DNA from: Bacteroidia bacterium
GTDB lineage: Bacteria; Bacteroidota; Bacteroidia; Flavobacteriales; Flavobacteriaceae
Reading direction: 5' to 3'
Length of the DNA: 64,000 nucleotides
NCBI GenBank assembly: GCA_030428865.1
Contig: JAUIEK010000001.1
Coordinates: 310,001 to 374,000 of the forward strand
In this document: positions 52,449 through 62,853 of the stretch, one piece after another
Layout of the letters: each line of letters begins with the position of its first letter
Position numbering within the stretch: position 1 is the stretch's first letter
Made by a program: the position numbers and the translations under genes
The notes under the pieces: model-generated
Seen by the model: the letters and a program-made list of their open reading frames with translations, nothing else
What the model was told of the DNA's origin: nothing
The model's database searches: none

Positions 52449-52910
52449 ATGTCAAAGTTTAAAAAAAAGAAAAAAGGAGTACCAGCAGTTAACACTTCTG
52501 CTTTACCGGATATTGTATTTATGCTATTATTCTTTTTTATGGTGACAACTACAATGAGAGAAACAGAATTGAAAATTGATTCTCCTAGGTTGCCAAGCGC
52601 AACAGAAATCAAGAAGCTAGAGCATAAAAGCTTGGTTAGTACTATTTACGTGGGTAAAGCAAAAGATACTAAATATGGAACAGGGTACAATAGAATTCAG
52701 TTAAATGATAAGATTGCGACAGCAGATGATGTTCCAGCATTTATTCTACGAGCTAGAGAGGATGTAGCTGAAAAGGAAATCCCTTACATGACAACATCTA
52801 TTAAAGCAGATCGGGAGTCAAATGTAGGTACCTTGACGGATATTAGATTAAAATTGAGAGATGTAAATGCTCTAAAGCTAAGTTTATCAACTACAAAAGC
52901 AAACGAGTAA
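52449..52910 (+). CDS. ExbD-type protein
   Basis: 153 residues. Basic N-terminus (MSKFKKKKKG), a membrane helix with the functional Asp21 (LPDIVFMLLFFFMVTTT), and a short periplasmic domain (IQLNDKIATADDVPAFILRARE). The second ExbD of the cluster, 17 nt after the first. Two non-identical ExbD proteins per ExbB are usual in flavobacteria. A terminator follows. Confidence 0.92.
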   Translation: MSKFKKKKKGVPAVNTSALPDIVFMLLFFFMVTTTMRETELKIDSPRLPSATEIKKLEHKSLVSTIYVGKAKDTKYGTGYNRIQLNDKIATADDVPAFILRAREDVAEKEIPYMTTSIKADRESNVGTLTDIRLKLRDVNALKLSLSTTKANE

Positions 52911-52930
52911 TTTTTACGTCGTTATAGTTT

Positions 52931-52961
52931 AAAAAAGGACAACATTTGTTGTCCTTTTTTT
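52931..52961 (+). terminator. Terminator after the exbB-exbD-exbD cluster
   Basis: GGACAACA/TGTTGTCC perfect stem with a 2-nt (TT) centre, flanked by A and T runs (AAAAAA ... TTTTTTT). It lies 20 nt after the second exbD stop. Confidence 0.85.
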
Positions 52962-52987
52962 GTGCATAAAATTTGTAGATTTACGAA

Positions 52988-53662
52988 ATGAAGAAATTGT
53001 TTATTTCTGTTCTGACTCTTTTTTTATCAGCTACAGTATTTTCTCAAAAAGATTCTTTACAATTAGGTAGCTATTATGCAGAAGACCAGATATACCTAAA
53101 TGTATCTTTTAATAGTTTGAAGGATCAACCTTCATCAATATCAAGCTCTGGGTTTTCTTTTGGTTTCAGAGCGGGATTTTTAAAAGATATTATTCTTAAT
53201 AAACAAGGAAGCTTTTCGTTTGCAATAGGTTTAGGATATGGATATGATTCGTATAGTCATGATTTAAAAGTTAGCACTCTAGATAATATAGATCAATTTG
53301 AAGTAGGTACAGGAATAGAAGCAAACAAGATGATCATTCACAACATTGAATTCCCTATTGAATTCAGATGGAGAAATTCTACAGCTAAACGGTATAAGTT
53401 TTGGAGAATATATCCAGGAATTCGGTTTGCATATAACTTTTCTAACCGCTTTTCTTACATAGAAAATAATCAGAGAGTAGATTATAAAAATATTCGTTCT
53501 TTTAACAACTTTATTTATGGAGCTACACTCTCTGTAGGATACGATGCGTTTAATATACAGTTGTTTTATGGACTCAATTCATTTTTTAACGATTCATTTG
53601 TTGAAGGCGAGAGTATTAACACAAAGGCGCTAAAAATAGGACTCATTTTTTATATTCTATAG
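52988..53662 (+). CDS. Outer-membrane beta-barrel protein (PorT-like)
   Basis: 224 residues with a signal peptide (ending TVFSQ) and a barrel pattern: GFSFGFRAGFL, GSFSFAIGLGYGYDS, IEFPIEFRWRNS, FWRIYPGIRFAYNF, YGATLSVGYDAFNIQLFYG, LKIGLIFYI. It resembles PorT-type eight-stranded barrels. It follows the exb terminator and may have its own transcription. Its last 6 bp overlap the end of the convergent membrane-protein gene. Confidence 0.8.
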   Translation: MKKLFISVLTLFLSATVFSQKDSLQLGSYYAEDQIYLNVSFNSLKDQPSSISSSGFSFGFRAGFLKDIILNKQGSFSFAIGLGYGYDSYSHDLKVSTLDNIDQFEVGTGIEANKMIIHNIEFPIEFRWRNSTAKRYKFWRIYPGIRFAYNFSNRFSYIENNQRVDYKNIRSFNNFIYGATLSVGYDAFNIQLFYGLNSFFNDSFVEGESINTKALKIGLIFYIL

Positions 53663-54256
53663 CCAGAACAAAAGAGATAACTGACTAAAAAATCCAGTAA
53701 AGAATCCTATATAAACTTCTTTTGGAGTGTGAGCTTTTAAAGCAATTCTGGCAGTTCCTAAAATACCAGACAAAACAATTAAGAGCATAACCGCAGGCAG
53801 CACCTCTATACCATATTGAAGATTAAGAATTAATAAAAACCCCAGCATGTTTCCTACAGCTAACAGATGCAAACTGGTTTTTAAGTTCCAAAAGAATAAG
53901 ATATAAACAGCAATTAGCCCAAGTGAAGATGCATAAAAAAGCATACCTAAATCACTAGTAATAGAGTTTTGAGTAAAAGCTTTTCCTAGCAAGTAAAATA
54001 AAGCAATCATGAGAAAGACAGGAACTTTTCGTTCTTTTATACTGATTAAACTCATGGTTTTAATAAATCCAAACGCTTTTAGTAAAAAAATTGAAATAAT
54101 AGGAATGATGTATGAAACCAAAAATACGATTGCAATAATAAAAAGTTCTTGCTGTTGATTCAGTATTGTGGGAGTCAGTAAAAAATAAATGAGAATGCCT
54201 ACTGTAGGCAATACTGCTGGATGCAAAACAAGAGATATAATCCTATAAAGTTTCAT
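53657..54256 (-). CDS. Membrane protein with a PAP2-like C-terminal pattern
   Basis: 199 residues, six membrane segments. The C-terminal GTARIALKAHTPKEVYIGFFTG stretch resembles the SRxxLxxHxxxDVxxG part of PAP2 phosphatases, with the catalytic Asp replaced by Glu and the first KxxxxxxRP motif not seen, so catalytic activity is doubtful. Undecaprenyl- or lipid-phosphate binding is a possible role. Its ATG overlaps the rpoN stop by one base, so it is coupled to rpoN. Confidence 0.65.
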   Translation of the reverse strand: MKLYRIISLVLHPAVLPTVGILIYFLLTPTILNQQQELFIIAIVFLVSYIIPIISIFLLKAFGFIKTMSLISIKERKVPVFLMIALFYLLGKAFTQNSITSDLGMLFYASSLGLIAVYILFFWNLKTSLHLLAVGNMLGFLLILNLQYGIEVLPAVMLLIVLSGILGTARIALKAHTPKEVYIGFFTGFFSQLSLLFWL

Positions 54257-55710
54257 TAGATTTCTTTGCGTAAACGAGCAACAGGAATATCTAATTGTTC
54301 TCTATATTTTGCTACTGTCCTTCTTGCTATGGGGTAGCCTTTAGTTTTTAATAAGGCTGATAACTTTTCGTCTGTTAGTGGTTTTCTTTTATCTTCTTCA
54401 GAAATAACGGTTTCTAAAATCTTCTTAATTTCTCGGGTTGATACATCTTCTCCTTGATCATTTTTCATTGACTCAGAGAAAAATTCTTTTATAAGCTTTG
54501 TTCCATAAGGAGTAGAAACATATTTACTATTAGCAACTCTAGAGACAGTAGAAATGTCCATGTCAATTTCATCTGCAATGTCTTTAAGGATCATTGGCTT
54601 TAGCTTTCGTTCATCACCCGTTAAAAAATAATCATATTGATAATGCATAATAGCATTCATGGTAACTAAAAGAGTTTGTTGCCTTTGTTTTATAGCATCA
54701 ATAAACCATTTAGCTGCATCTAATTTTTGTTTGATAAACAAAACAGCATCTTTTTGAGCTTTACTTTTTTCTTTTGATTCTTGATACCCCTTTAGCATAT
54801 TATTATATTCTTTTGAAATATGCAATTCAGGAGCATTTCGAGCATTTAAAGTAAGCTCTAGTTCGCCATCAATAATTCGAATCATAAAATCAGGAACAAT
54901 TTGCTCTACCAATTTATTAGTGCCTGCATACGTGCTTCCTGGTTTTGGATTTAGTTTAGCAATTTCTGAATTTACTTGTTTTAACGTGCCTTCAGAAATT
55001 GAGAACTTCTCTAAGAGTTTGCTGTAATGTTTTTTTGCAAAATAATCAAAAGATGTTTCTAGAATTTTGATAGCTAGATTTTTAATTTCGTCTTCTTCTT
55101 TTGCTTTTAGCTGAATAATAAGACACTCTTTTAAACTTCTAGCACCAACCCCAGTAGGATCTAATGATTGTACAACATTTGTAAGAATTTTGTTAACCTT
55201 ATCTTCTGATGTATAGACATTTTGTGTAAAAGCTAAGTCATCTACCAAATCTATCAGGTTTCTTCTAATATAGCCACTATCATCAATACTGCCTACTAAA
55301 AACTCGGCTATTAATCGCTCTTCTTCATCAATTGTAAATGTATTTAATTGATTGACTAGTGATTGGTGAAAAGTAGTTCCTGATGCGTAAGGAATTTGTT
55401 TTTCATCATCATCAGAGCTGTAGTTATTAGATTGAGTTTTATAACTCGGAATTTCATCATCACTTAAATATTCATCAATGTTGATGTCATCAGTATCTAT
55501 TTTTTCAGTTCCTTCATCGTCATAATCTGAATTTTGTTCTTCATAAGAATCTGTACTTTCTTTACCTGTATCCAACGCAGGATTTTCTTCTATTTCTTGC
55601 TTTAAGCGTTCTTCAAAAGCTTGTGTAGGCAACTGAATCAGTTTCATTAACTGAATTTGCTGTGGTGATAACTTTTGAAGTAGTTTTTGTTGTAAACTTT
55701 GCTTTAGCAT
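54256..55710 (-). CDS. rpoN: RNA polymerase sigma-54 factor
   Basis: 484 residues. Region I (KQSLQQKLLQKLSPQQIQLMKLIQLP) with the Gln/Leu-rich activator-interacting part, an acidic region II (about 45-115) typical of Bacteroidota, the core-binding domain, the HTH (DIADEIDMDISTVSRVANSKYVSTPYG), and the RpoN box ARRTVAKYREQ near the C-terminus. It directs sigma-54 promoters and needs enhancer-binding ATPases; none is in the window. It follows asnS by 24 nt. Confidence 0.96.
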   Translation of the reverse strand: MLKQSLQQKLLQKLSPQQIQLMKLIQLPTQAFEERLKQEIEENPALDTGKESTDSYEEQNSDYDDEGTEKIDTDDINIDEYLSDDEIPSYKTQSNNYSSDDDEKQIPYASGTTFHQSLVNQLNTFTIDEEERLIAEFLVGSIDDSGYIRRNLIDLVDDLAFTQNVYTSEDKVNKILTNVVQSLDPTGVGARSLKECLIIQLKAKEEDEIKNLAIKILETSFDYFAKKHYSKLLEKFSISEGTLKQVNSEIAKLNPKPGSTYAGTNKLVEQIVPDFMIRIIDGELELTLNARNAPELHISKEYNNMLKGYQESKEKSKAQKDAVLFIKQKLDAAKWFIDAIKQRQQTLLVTMNAIMHYQYDYFLTGDERKLKPMILKDIADEIDMDISTVSRVANSKYVSTPYGTKLIKEFFSESMKNDQGEDVSTREIKKILETVISEEDKRKPLTDEKLSALLKTKGYPIARRTVAKYREQLDIPVARLRKEI

Positions 55711-55734
55711 AGTATTAAAGATACAAAATTGGGC

Positions 55735-57180
55735 TTAGAATTCAGCATTTTGTGGTGTTCTTGGAAACGGTATAACATCTCTAATATTACCCATTCCTGT
55801 AGCAAATTGAACCAGACGTTCAAAGCCTAAGCCAAACCCTGAGTGAACAGCAGTACCAAACTTTCGTAAATCTAAATACCACCATAATTCTTTTTCGTCA
55901 ATTCCCATTGCTTTAACTTTTTCTCTTAAAACATCTAAACGTTCTTCTCGTTGGCTACCACCAACAATTTCGCCGATTCCAGGAAATAAAACATCCATGG
56001 CTCTTACAGTTTTTTCATCATCATTTAAGCGCATATAAAAAGCTTTAATAGATGCAGGATAATCAAATAAGATTACAGGACATTTAAAATGTTTTTCTAC
56101 CAAATAACGTTCGTGTTCAGATTGCAAATCTGCTCCCCATTCATTTATTGGATATTGGAATTTTTTCTTCTTATTAGGTTTTGAGTTTCTTAAAATATCA
56201 ATGGCTTCCGTATAACTCACTCGTTTAAAGTTATTGTTTACCACAAATTGAAGTTTTTCTAACAAAGAAAGCTCACTTCTTTGAGCTTGAGGTTTTGTTT
56301 TTTCTTCTTTTATGAAACGATCATTTAAAAAAGCTATATCCTCTTCACAATTTTCTAGAATGTATTTTAACACATACTTTATAAAGTCTTCTGCTAAATC
56401 CATATTGCCATCTAGGTCACAAAAAGCAACTTCGGGCTCAATCATCCAAAATTCAGCTAAATGTCTAGTAGTATTTGAGTTTTCAGCTCGAAATGTAGGG
56501 CCGAATGTATATATTTTCCCAAGCGCCATGGCATAAGCTTCACCCTCTAACTGACCTGAAACTGTTAAATTTGTTTCTTTTCCGAAAAAATCTTGTGTGT
56601 AATCAACTTCGCCACTTTCATTTAAAGGTGCTTTATTGGTTTCAAAAGTAGTTACACGGAACATTTCACCAGCTCCTTCAGCATCAGACCCTGTGATTAT
56701 AGGAGTATGAACATAGTTAAATCCGTTTTCTTGAAAGTATTTATGAACAGCAAAAGCTAATGTAGAACGGACTCTCATTACAGCACTAAACGTGTTGGTT
56801 CTTATACGTAGGTGTGCATTTTCTCGTAAGAACTCCATACTATGTTTTTTAGGCTGTATTGGGTATTCTTCTGGGTTAGATTCTCCTAATATTTCAATAG
56901 CTGATGCCTGTATTTCAACGCTTTGTCCTTTTCCTTGGCTTTCAACTAAGGTTCCTATAACGCTTACAGATGCGCCTGTTGTGATTTTTTTGAGCACATT
57001 TTCATCTGTGTTTTCGAAATCAACAACACATTGAATATTTTTAAGAGTAGAACCATCATTCAAGGCTAAAAAACGATTGCTTCTAAAGGTTCTTACCCAA
57101 CCTTTTACTTGTACTTCTTGTAAGAGAATTCCTGATGCAAATAAATCAGCGATACTGTGACCTTTCATAGTTACTGTCAA
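55735..57180 (-). CDS. asnS: Asparaginyl-tRNA synthetase
   Basis: 481 residues. OB-fold anticodon-binding domain (about 15-110: [20 protein letters not shown]), then the class IIb catalytic core: motif 2 [19 protein letters not shown], and motif 3 [16 protein letters not shown]. Asn type is indicated by the long insertion before motif 3 and by [18 protein letters not shown], as opposed to AspRS. First gene of the asnS-rpoN transcript, with a -7 box upstream. Confidence 0.96.
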   Translation of the reverse strand: MTVTMKGHSIADLFASGILLQEVQVKGWVRTFRSNRFLALNDGSTLKNIQCVVDFENTDENVLKKITTGASVSVIGTLVESQGKGQSVEIQASAIEILGESNPEEYPIQPKKHSMEFLRENAHLRIRTNTFSAVMRVRSTLAFAVHKYFQENGFNYVHTPIITGSDAEGAGEMFRVTTFETNKAPLNESGEVDYTQDFFGKETNLTVSGQLEGEAYAMALGKIYTFGPTFRAENSNTTRHLAEFWMIEPEVAFCDLDGNMDLAEDFIKYVLKYILENCEEDIAFLNDRFIKEEKTKPQAQRSELSLLEKLQFVVNNNFKRVSYTEAIDILRNSKPNKKKKFQYPINEWGADLQSEHERYLVEKHFKCPVILFDYPASIKAFYMRLNDDEKTVRAMDVLFPGIGEIVGGSQREERLDVLREKVKAMGIDEKELWWYLDLRKFGTAVHSGFGLGFERLVQFATGMGNIRDVIPFPRTPQNAEF

Positions 57181-57210
57181 TTATAAATATTGTTAAACTC
57201 TGCTCAGCTG

Positions 57211-57218
57211 CAAAGATA
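57211..57218 (-). promoter_or_regulatory. Candidate -7 promoter element for asnS
   Basis: TATCTTTG on the minus strand matches TAnnTTTG, 30 nt upstream of the asnS ATG. No exact -33 box. Confidence 0.5.
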
Positions 57219-57263
57219 CTTTTTTGCAGTAAACCTTAATAATAAACATGAGAGAAAGCAAGT

Positions 57264-59648
57264 TTATACTTTTCTCTTTTTTCGTAATTTATCTTCTTTT
57301 GGTATAATTCTGATAGCGAGTTTTTTTAATACTTTTTCATTGGCTATTTTTCTTTCAAAAGTAAGTAAGAGGGAAGGAAGAAGGAGTAGATTTGAAACCA
57401 TGGCAAGAAGTAGTGTTACAGAAACTAATCCGCCTAGTGCAATTGTGCCACCAAAACTAGAAGTTGTAAAAACCAAGAAGCCAAAAAATAAGACGATAGA
57501 AGTGTAAAACATACTAACTCCAGTTTCTCGTAACGCTGCGTAAACTGATTTTTGAATTCGCCAGCTATTTGCAATAAGTTCTTGTCTATATTTTGCTAAA
57601 AAGTGAATAGTATCATCTACAGAAATTCCGAAAGCAATACTAAAAACCAATATTGTGGATGGTTTTATAGGAATATTAAGATATCCCATTAATCCGGCTG
57701 TTATAAGCAGTGGCAACATATTAGGAAGTAAAGAAATTAAGATCATTCGTAATGATCGAAACATCCATGCCATAAATAAGGATATTAATAAAATAGCCAA
57801 GGATAATGAGAGAACAAGATTATTGATTAAATAGTTGGTTCCTTTAATAAAAACAAGAGCTTTTCCTGTCATGGAAACTTCATATCGTTCTTCAGGGAAC
57901 TCTTTGTCTATAACCAATTGCAATCGCTCTTGAATACTCTCCATTTTATCCGTTCCAATATCCTTCATAAACGTAGTAATTCTAGCATATCGACCTGTGG
58001 AGTCTACAAAATTTTGGAGCATATCTGCATTTCCATCAGAATTCTTAGTATAAGCAAGGATATAGTTTTGTTCTTGAGAGGTAGGAAGTTGGTAATATTT
58101 TGGGTTTCCTTTATAATAAGCTTGTTTTGAGTATTTTACCAAGTTAACAATGGAAATAGGTTTTGATAGCTCGGGGAAACTTTCGATAGTTTCGTTGATT
58201 TTTTCTATCCTTTTCAGTGTAGATAGGTTCATAACACCATTGTTTCGTTTTGTGTCAACTAGAATTTCTAGAGGTAAAATTCCACCGAACTCTCTTTCAA
58301 AAAACTTGATGTCTTTATAAAAGCCCATACTTTTAGGCATGTCTTCTATTAAGCTTCCAGAAACTCGTATTTGATATAAACCAACAATTCCTAAAATGAT
58401 AATGACAACCGTAGATACATAAACCCAAACTCGATGTTCTTTTACTGTTTTTTCCATCCAGTTAACCACACCTTCCATCCATCTTCTTTCTAGATGATTT
58501 AAGTGTTTCTTTTTGGGCAGCGGCATAAAACTGTAAATAACAGGAATAATCAACAGGGCGAGTATAAAAATACTCACGATATTAATTGATGCGAGTATCC
58601 CAAACTCTCTTAATAACTTACTTTTAACAAATACAAACGTTGCAAATCCTGAAGCAGTAGTAATATTTGTCATCAAGGTTGCGTTACCAATTTTGGTAAT
58701 AACTCGCTGTAAAGCTTTAGCTTGTTTTCCGTGTTTTTTTATTTCTTGTTGATATTTGTTAATTAGAAAAACAGCATTAGGAACACCAATTACAATAATT
58801 AATGGAGGAATTAATGCGGTGAGGACAGTTATTTCGTAGCCCAGTAAACCAATAAAGCCAAATGCCCAAATAACTCCAATAGTAACAACTAATAGTGTAA
58901 TGAAAGTGGCTCTATATGATTTAAAGAACAAGAAGAATATAATAGCAGTTATAAGCAACGCACCTCCAACAAAAAGCCCAATTTCATCAACAATATTCTG
59001 AGAGTTTTCTGTTCTGATATAAGGCATTCCAGAAACACGAATATCTAAGTTGTTATCAATTTCAAATTGTTGAATAGCAGGCTTTAATACATCAAAAACA
59101 AATTGTTTCCTTTTAGGCGTATTTACAATATTCTTATTGATGTAAATAGCTGTTTGGAGCGTTCCCGTTTCTTTGTTGTACAGCAGATTATCATAAAAAG
59201 GTAATTCGTTAAACAACTGGTTTTTAATTTTCTGAATGTCTTTTACGTTGTTTGGGAGTGACTCATAAAGTGGAGTTAACACAAATTTTCTCTCCTGTCT
59301 GTCTGCTTCAAGCTTTTTTACATCTGCTATTGATAAGGTAAAATCTACTTCTGGGAGCGAATCAAATGATTTAACAAGTTGATTCCATGCATTGAATTTT
59401 TTAGGAGAAAAAACTGTTGAATCCTTTACACCTAAAATGATAAGGTTTCCTTCTTCTCCAAAAATTTCTAAGAACTGATTATAGTGTATATTTTCTTCAT
59501 GATCTTCGGGTAATAAATTTGCTTCTGTATAAGAAAAACGCATATACTGCATTTGAGAAATTAAAAACGCAGTGAATAAGGCAATTAAAAGAAGCACTAG
59601 GTATCTATTCCTTAGAATAATCCTTGCTACTCGAGACCAAAAATTCAT
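57264..59648 (-). CDS. RND/MMPL-family transporter
   Basis: 794 residues with twelve membrane segments in two halves: TM1, a large extracytoplasmic domain (about 35-200), TM2-6 (GGALLITAIIFFLFF, sterol-sensing-like IPPLIIVIGVPNAVFLINK), then TM7, a second domain and TM8-12 (FSIAFGISVDDTIHFLAKY). The Asp pair of the second half (SVDDTIH) fits the proton relay. Substrate unknown; MMPL-type proteins export lipids or hopanoids. It stands between asnS and frr with its own -7 box. Confidence 0.9.
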   Translation of the reverse strand: MNFWSRVARIILRNRYLVLLLIALFTAFLISQMQYMRFSYTEANLLPEDHEENIHYNQFLEIFGEEGNLIILGVKDSTVFSPKKFNAWNQLVKSFDSLPEVDFTLSIADVKKLEADRQERKFVLTPLYESLPNNVKDIQKIKNQLFNELPFYDNLLYNKETGTLQTAIYINKNIVNTPKRKQFVFDVLKPAIQQFEIDNNLDIRVSGMPYIRTENSQNIVDEIGLFVGGALLITAIIFFLFFKSYRATFITLLVVTIGVIWAFGFIGLLGYEITVLTALIPPLIIVIGVPNAVFLINKYQQEIKKHGKQAKALQRVITKIGNATLMTNITTASGFATFVFVKSKLLREFGILASINIVSIFILALLIIPVIYSFMPLPKKKHLNHLERRWMEGVVNWMEKTVKEHRVWVYVSTVVIIILGIVGLYQIRVSGSLIEDMPKSMGFYKDIKFFEREFGGILPLEILVDTKRNNGVMNLSTLKRIEKINETIESFPELSKPISIVNLVKYSKQAYYKGNPKYYQLPTSQEQNYILAYTKNSDGNADMLQNFVDSTGRYARITTFMKDIGTDKMESIQERLQLVIDKEFPEERYEVSMTGKALVFIKGTNYLINNLVLSLSLAILLISLFMAWMFRSLRMILISLLPNMLPLLITAGLMGYLNIPIKPSTILVFSIAFGISVDDTIHFLAKYRQELIANSWRIQKSVYAALRETGVSMFYTSIVLFFGFLVFTTSSFGGTIALGGLVSVTLLLAMVSNLLLLPSLLLTFERKIANEKVLKKLAIRIIPKEDKLRKKRKV

Positions 59649-59663
59649 TTATTAAAATTTTTG

Positions 59664-59671
59664 CAAAGGTA
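59664..59671 (-). promoter_or_regulatory. Candidate -7 promoter element for the MMPL transporter gene
   Basis: TACCTTTG on the minus strand matches TAnnTTTG, 15 nt upstream of the ATG and just after the frr terminator. No exact -33 box. Confidence 0.5.
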
Positions 59672-59696
59672 GGTTATTTGACTTGATAATAGAATA

Positions 59697-59730
59697 CAAA
59701 AAAGAGTGCTTTCATAAGCACTCTTTTATT
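59697..59730 (-). terminator. Terminator of the pyrH-frr operon
   Basis: AAAGAGTGCTT/AAGCACTCTTT perfect 11-bp stem (59701-59726) with a 4-nt loop and a T run on the minus strand. It lies 28 nt after the frr stop. Confidence 0.85.
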
Positions 59731-59757
59731 CAAATATTATGTGTTATGGTAAGTTTT

Positions 59758-60312
59758 TTAAACTGTCATAATCTCTTTTTCTTTTGTAGAATAAAGTTCG
59801 TCTACTTTCTTTACGTAAGAATCAGTAAGGTCTTGAATATCCGTCTCTACATTGCTTTTCATGTCTTCGGACACATCTAATTTTTTTATATCATTATTAG
59901 CCTCTTTTCTAGCATTTCGTATTCCCACTTTGGCATGTTCAGCTTCAGCTTTTGATTGCTTAGCAAGATCTTTTCTTCTTTCTTCTGTTAATGGTGGAAC
60001 ATTAATAATGATACTTTCTCCATTATTCATCGGGTTAAAGCCTAGGTTTGCCAGCATGATTGCTTTTTCAATTTCTTGTAGCATTTGCTTTTCCCATGGT
60101 TGAATTGAGATAGTTCTGGCATCTGGAGTATTTACATTTGCAACCTGACCTAAAGGAGTTTGAGAGCCATAATACTCTACCATAACTGTAGAAAGCATAG
60201 AAGGCGAAGCTTTGCCAGCTCTGATGCTTCTGAGTTCTTTAATTAAATGATCAATAGAGCTTTCCATTTGCTCTTTAGCAGCATCTACGATAAAATTTAT
60301 TTCTTCATTCAT
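59758..60312 (-). CDS. frr: Ribosome recycling factor
   Basis: 184 residues. The three-helix bundle with RRF motifs: LRSIRAGKASPSMLSTVMVEYYG, the INVPPLTEERRKDLAKQSKAEAEHAKVGIRNARKEAN stretch, and the C-terminal helix ending VDELYSTKEKEIMTV. With EF-G it splits post-termination ribosomes. It is 15 nt after pyrH. Confidence 0.97.
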   Translation of the reverse strand: MNEEINFIVDAAKEQMESSIDHLIKELRSIRAGKASPSMLSTVMVEYYGSQTPLGQVANVNTPDARTISIQPWEKQMLQEIEKAIMLANLGFNPMNNGESIIINVPPLTEERRKDLAKQSKAEAEHAKVGIRNARKEANNDIKKLDVSEDMKSNVETDIQDLTDSYVKKVDELYSTKEKEIMTV

Positions 60313-60327
60313 AACTAGAATGTATTT

Positions 60328-61038
<711 letters not shown>

Positions 61039-61051
61039 TTAAAAAGTTGAG

Positions 61052-61059
61052 CAAATATA
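61052..61059 (-). promoter_or_regulatory. Candidate -7 promoter element for pyrH-frr
   Basis: TATATTTG on the minus strand matches TAnnTTTG, 16 nt upstream of the pyrH ATG and immediately after the tsf terminator. The -33 position is T-rich (GTTT) but not exact. Confidence 0.5.
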
Positions 61060-61072
61060 CAAATTATGCTTA

Positions 61073-61102
61073 TAAAAAAACCCCGTCTAATGACGAGGTC
61101 TT
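61073..61102 (-). terminator. Terminator after tsf
   Basis: On the minus strand GACCTCGTC-ATTA-GACGGGGT forms a stem with one G-U pair, followed by seven T. It lies 23 nt after the tsf stop. Confidence 0.8.
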
Positions 61103-61124
61103 CTTATTTCATATTCTTATTTCT

Positions 61125-61946
61125 TTAGCCTAGTGCTACACGTTTAAAACCAGTAACAGAAACATCACCAATTGTTTTAACGTATTCAGATACTGATTGT
61201 TTGCTATCTTTTATGAAGGCCTGATTTACTAGTGTATTGTCTTTAAAGAAACGACTAATCTTTCCTTTTGCAATATTATCTAGCATAGCTTCTGGCTTTC
61301 CTTCTGCTCTTAATTGATCTTTTGCAATTTCAATTTCTTTTTCAATTATAGATGCATCTACACCTTTTTCATCTAGAGCAATAGGGTTCATAGCAGCTGC
61401 TTGCATAGCTACGTCTTTTGCTACAACATCAGCTCCTTCATTATTTGAAGATAACCCAACAATTGTTGCAATTTTGTTACCAGCATGAATATATGAACCA
61501 ACGAAAGGAGCTTCTACAACTTCAAAAGCATTAATATCTAACTTCTCACCAATAACTCCTGTTTGTTCAATTAATTTATCTGCAACAGTACTACCATTAA
61601 AGTCAGCAGCTAAAAACTCTTCTTTATTTGCATAGTTTAAAGCCAATTCAGCCAACTCATTAGCTAGAGAAACAAAGCTCTCATTTTTTCCTACGAAATC
61701 AGTCTCGCAACCTAATACGATAGCAACACCTTTTGTACTATCAGTATTAACTTTTGCTATTGCAGCTCCTTCTGTAGATTCTCTATCAGCTCTTTTTGCT
61801 GCAACTTTTTGTCCTTTTTTACGTAGGATTTCGATTGCTTTATCAAAATCTCCTTCTGCCTCAACAAGTGCTTTTTTACAATCCATCATTCCAGCACCTG
61901 TGGTTTTTCTTAATTTGTTTACTTCTGCAGCGGTTACTTTAACCAT
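61125..61946 (-). CDS. tsf: Elongation factor Ts
   Basis: 273 residues. N-terminal UBA-like domain (VTAAEVNKLRKTTGAGMMDCKKALVEAEGDFDKAIEILRKKG) and the catalytic TDFVGKN motif that displaces Mg from EF-Tu. Nucleotide exchange factor for EF-Tu. It begins 29 nt after rpsB in the usual rpsB-tsf order. Confidence 0.97.
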   Translation of the reverse strand: MVKVTAAEVNKLRKTTGAGMMDCKKALVEAEGDFDKAIEILRKKGQKVAAKRADRESTEGAAIAKVNTDSTKGVAIVLGCETDFVGKNESFVSLANELAELALNYANKEEFLAADFNGSTVADKLIEQTGVIGEKLDINAFEVVEAPFVGSYIHAGNKIATIVGLSSNNEGADVVAKDVAMQAAAMNPIALDEKGVDASIIEKEIEIAKDQLRAEGKPEAMLDNIAKGKISRFFKDNTLVNQAFIKDSKQSVSEYVKTIGDVSVTGFKRVALG

Positions 61947-61975
61947 TTTTTTCTTTTTTAAGGATTTTTATGACT

Positions 61976-62743
61976 TTATTTTTTATCTACAACTTCTTCT
62001 GTAGTTACCTCATCTTCAGTTTTCGATTCAGTTTTCGCTTTTTCTTTATCAGCTTTTCTTTCAGTTAAGCCCTCAGCAATTGCATCAGTAACATAACCTA
62101 ATACTTTGTCGATTGATTTAGATGCGTCATCATTTGCAGGAATTACAAAATCTATCGGTCTAGGATCAGAGTTTGTATCTACCATTGCAAAAATGGGAAT
62201 ATTTAACTTTTGAGCTTCTGCTATAGCAATGTGCTCTTTTTTGATATCGATAACAAAAATAGCTCCTGGTAAGCGAGTCATATCTGCAATAGATCCTAAG
62301 TTTTTATCTAATTTCTCTCTTTGACGGTTGATTTGTAATTTTTCTCTTTTTGATAATGCATCAAAAGAACCATCTTGTTTCATTCTGTCAATAGCAGCCA
62401 TTTTTTTAACAGCTTTTCTAATTGTGATAAAGTTAGTTAACATACCACCTGGCCATCTCTCTGTAATATAAGGCATGTTTACAGCTTTTGCTTTATCTGC
62501 AACAATATCTTTTGCTTGCTTTTTAGTTGCAACAAACAAAATTTTTCTTCCAGAATTTGCAATTTTTTTAAGTGCTTTTGAAGCGTCTTCTATTTTTGCT
62601 GCTGTTTTATACAAATCAATGATGTGTACTCCATTACGTTCTGTATAGATATAAGGAGCCATGTTTGGATCCCATTTTCTAGTTAAGTGGCCAAAGTGCA
62701 CTCCACTATCTAATAAATCTTGAATTTCTATGTTTTTTGCCAT
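61976..62743 (-). CDS. rpsB: 30S ribosomal protein S2
   Basis: 255 residues starting [27 protein letters not shown]; other S2 marks are [10 protein letters not shown] and the [14 protein letters not shown] motif. The C-terminal 40 residues are a Lys/Glu/Thr-rich tail. Component of the small ribosomal subunit; cotranscribed with tsf. An inverted repeat sits in the leader between rpsI and rpsB. Confidence 0.97.
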   Translation of the reverse strand: MAKNIEIQDLLDSGVHFGHLTRKWDPNMAPYIYTERNGVHIIDLYKTAAKIEDASKALKKIANSGRKILFVATKKQAKDIVADKAKAVNMPYITERWPGGMLTNFITIRKAVKKMAAIDRMKQDGSFDALSKREKLQINRQREKLDKNLGSIADMTRLPGAIFVIDIKKEHIAIAEAQKLNIPIFAMVDTNSDPRPIDFVIPANDDASKSIDKVLGYVTDAIAEGLTERKADKEKAKTESKTEDEVTTEEVVDKK

Positions 62744-62817
62744 TTTAAAATGTGTTTACTTTCTGTTACTAGCAATGATTAAGTAGTCTTTCGAGTCTTA
62801 ACCATTTAGATGCTAAA

Positions 62818-62841
62818 CTGTTATATAAAATTTGATAACAG
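62818..62841 (-). other. Inverted repeat in the rpsI-rpsB gap
   Basis: CTGTTAT (62818-62824) and ATAACAG (62835-62841), 7-bp arms with a 10-nt AT-rich loop. No T run follows on the minus strand, so it is not a canonical terminator. It could be a leader structure for rpsB-tsf or a weak processing site. Confidence 0.4.
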
Positions 62842-62853
62842 CTCCAGAAACGA

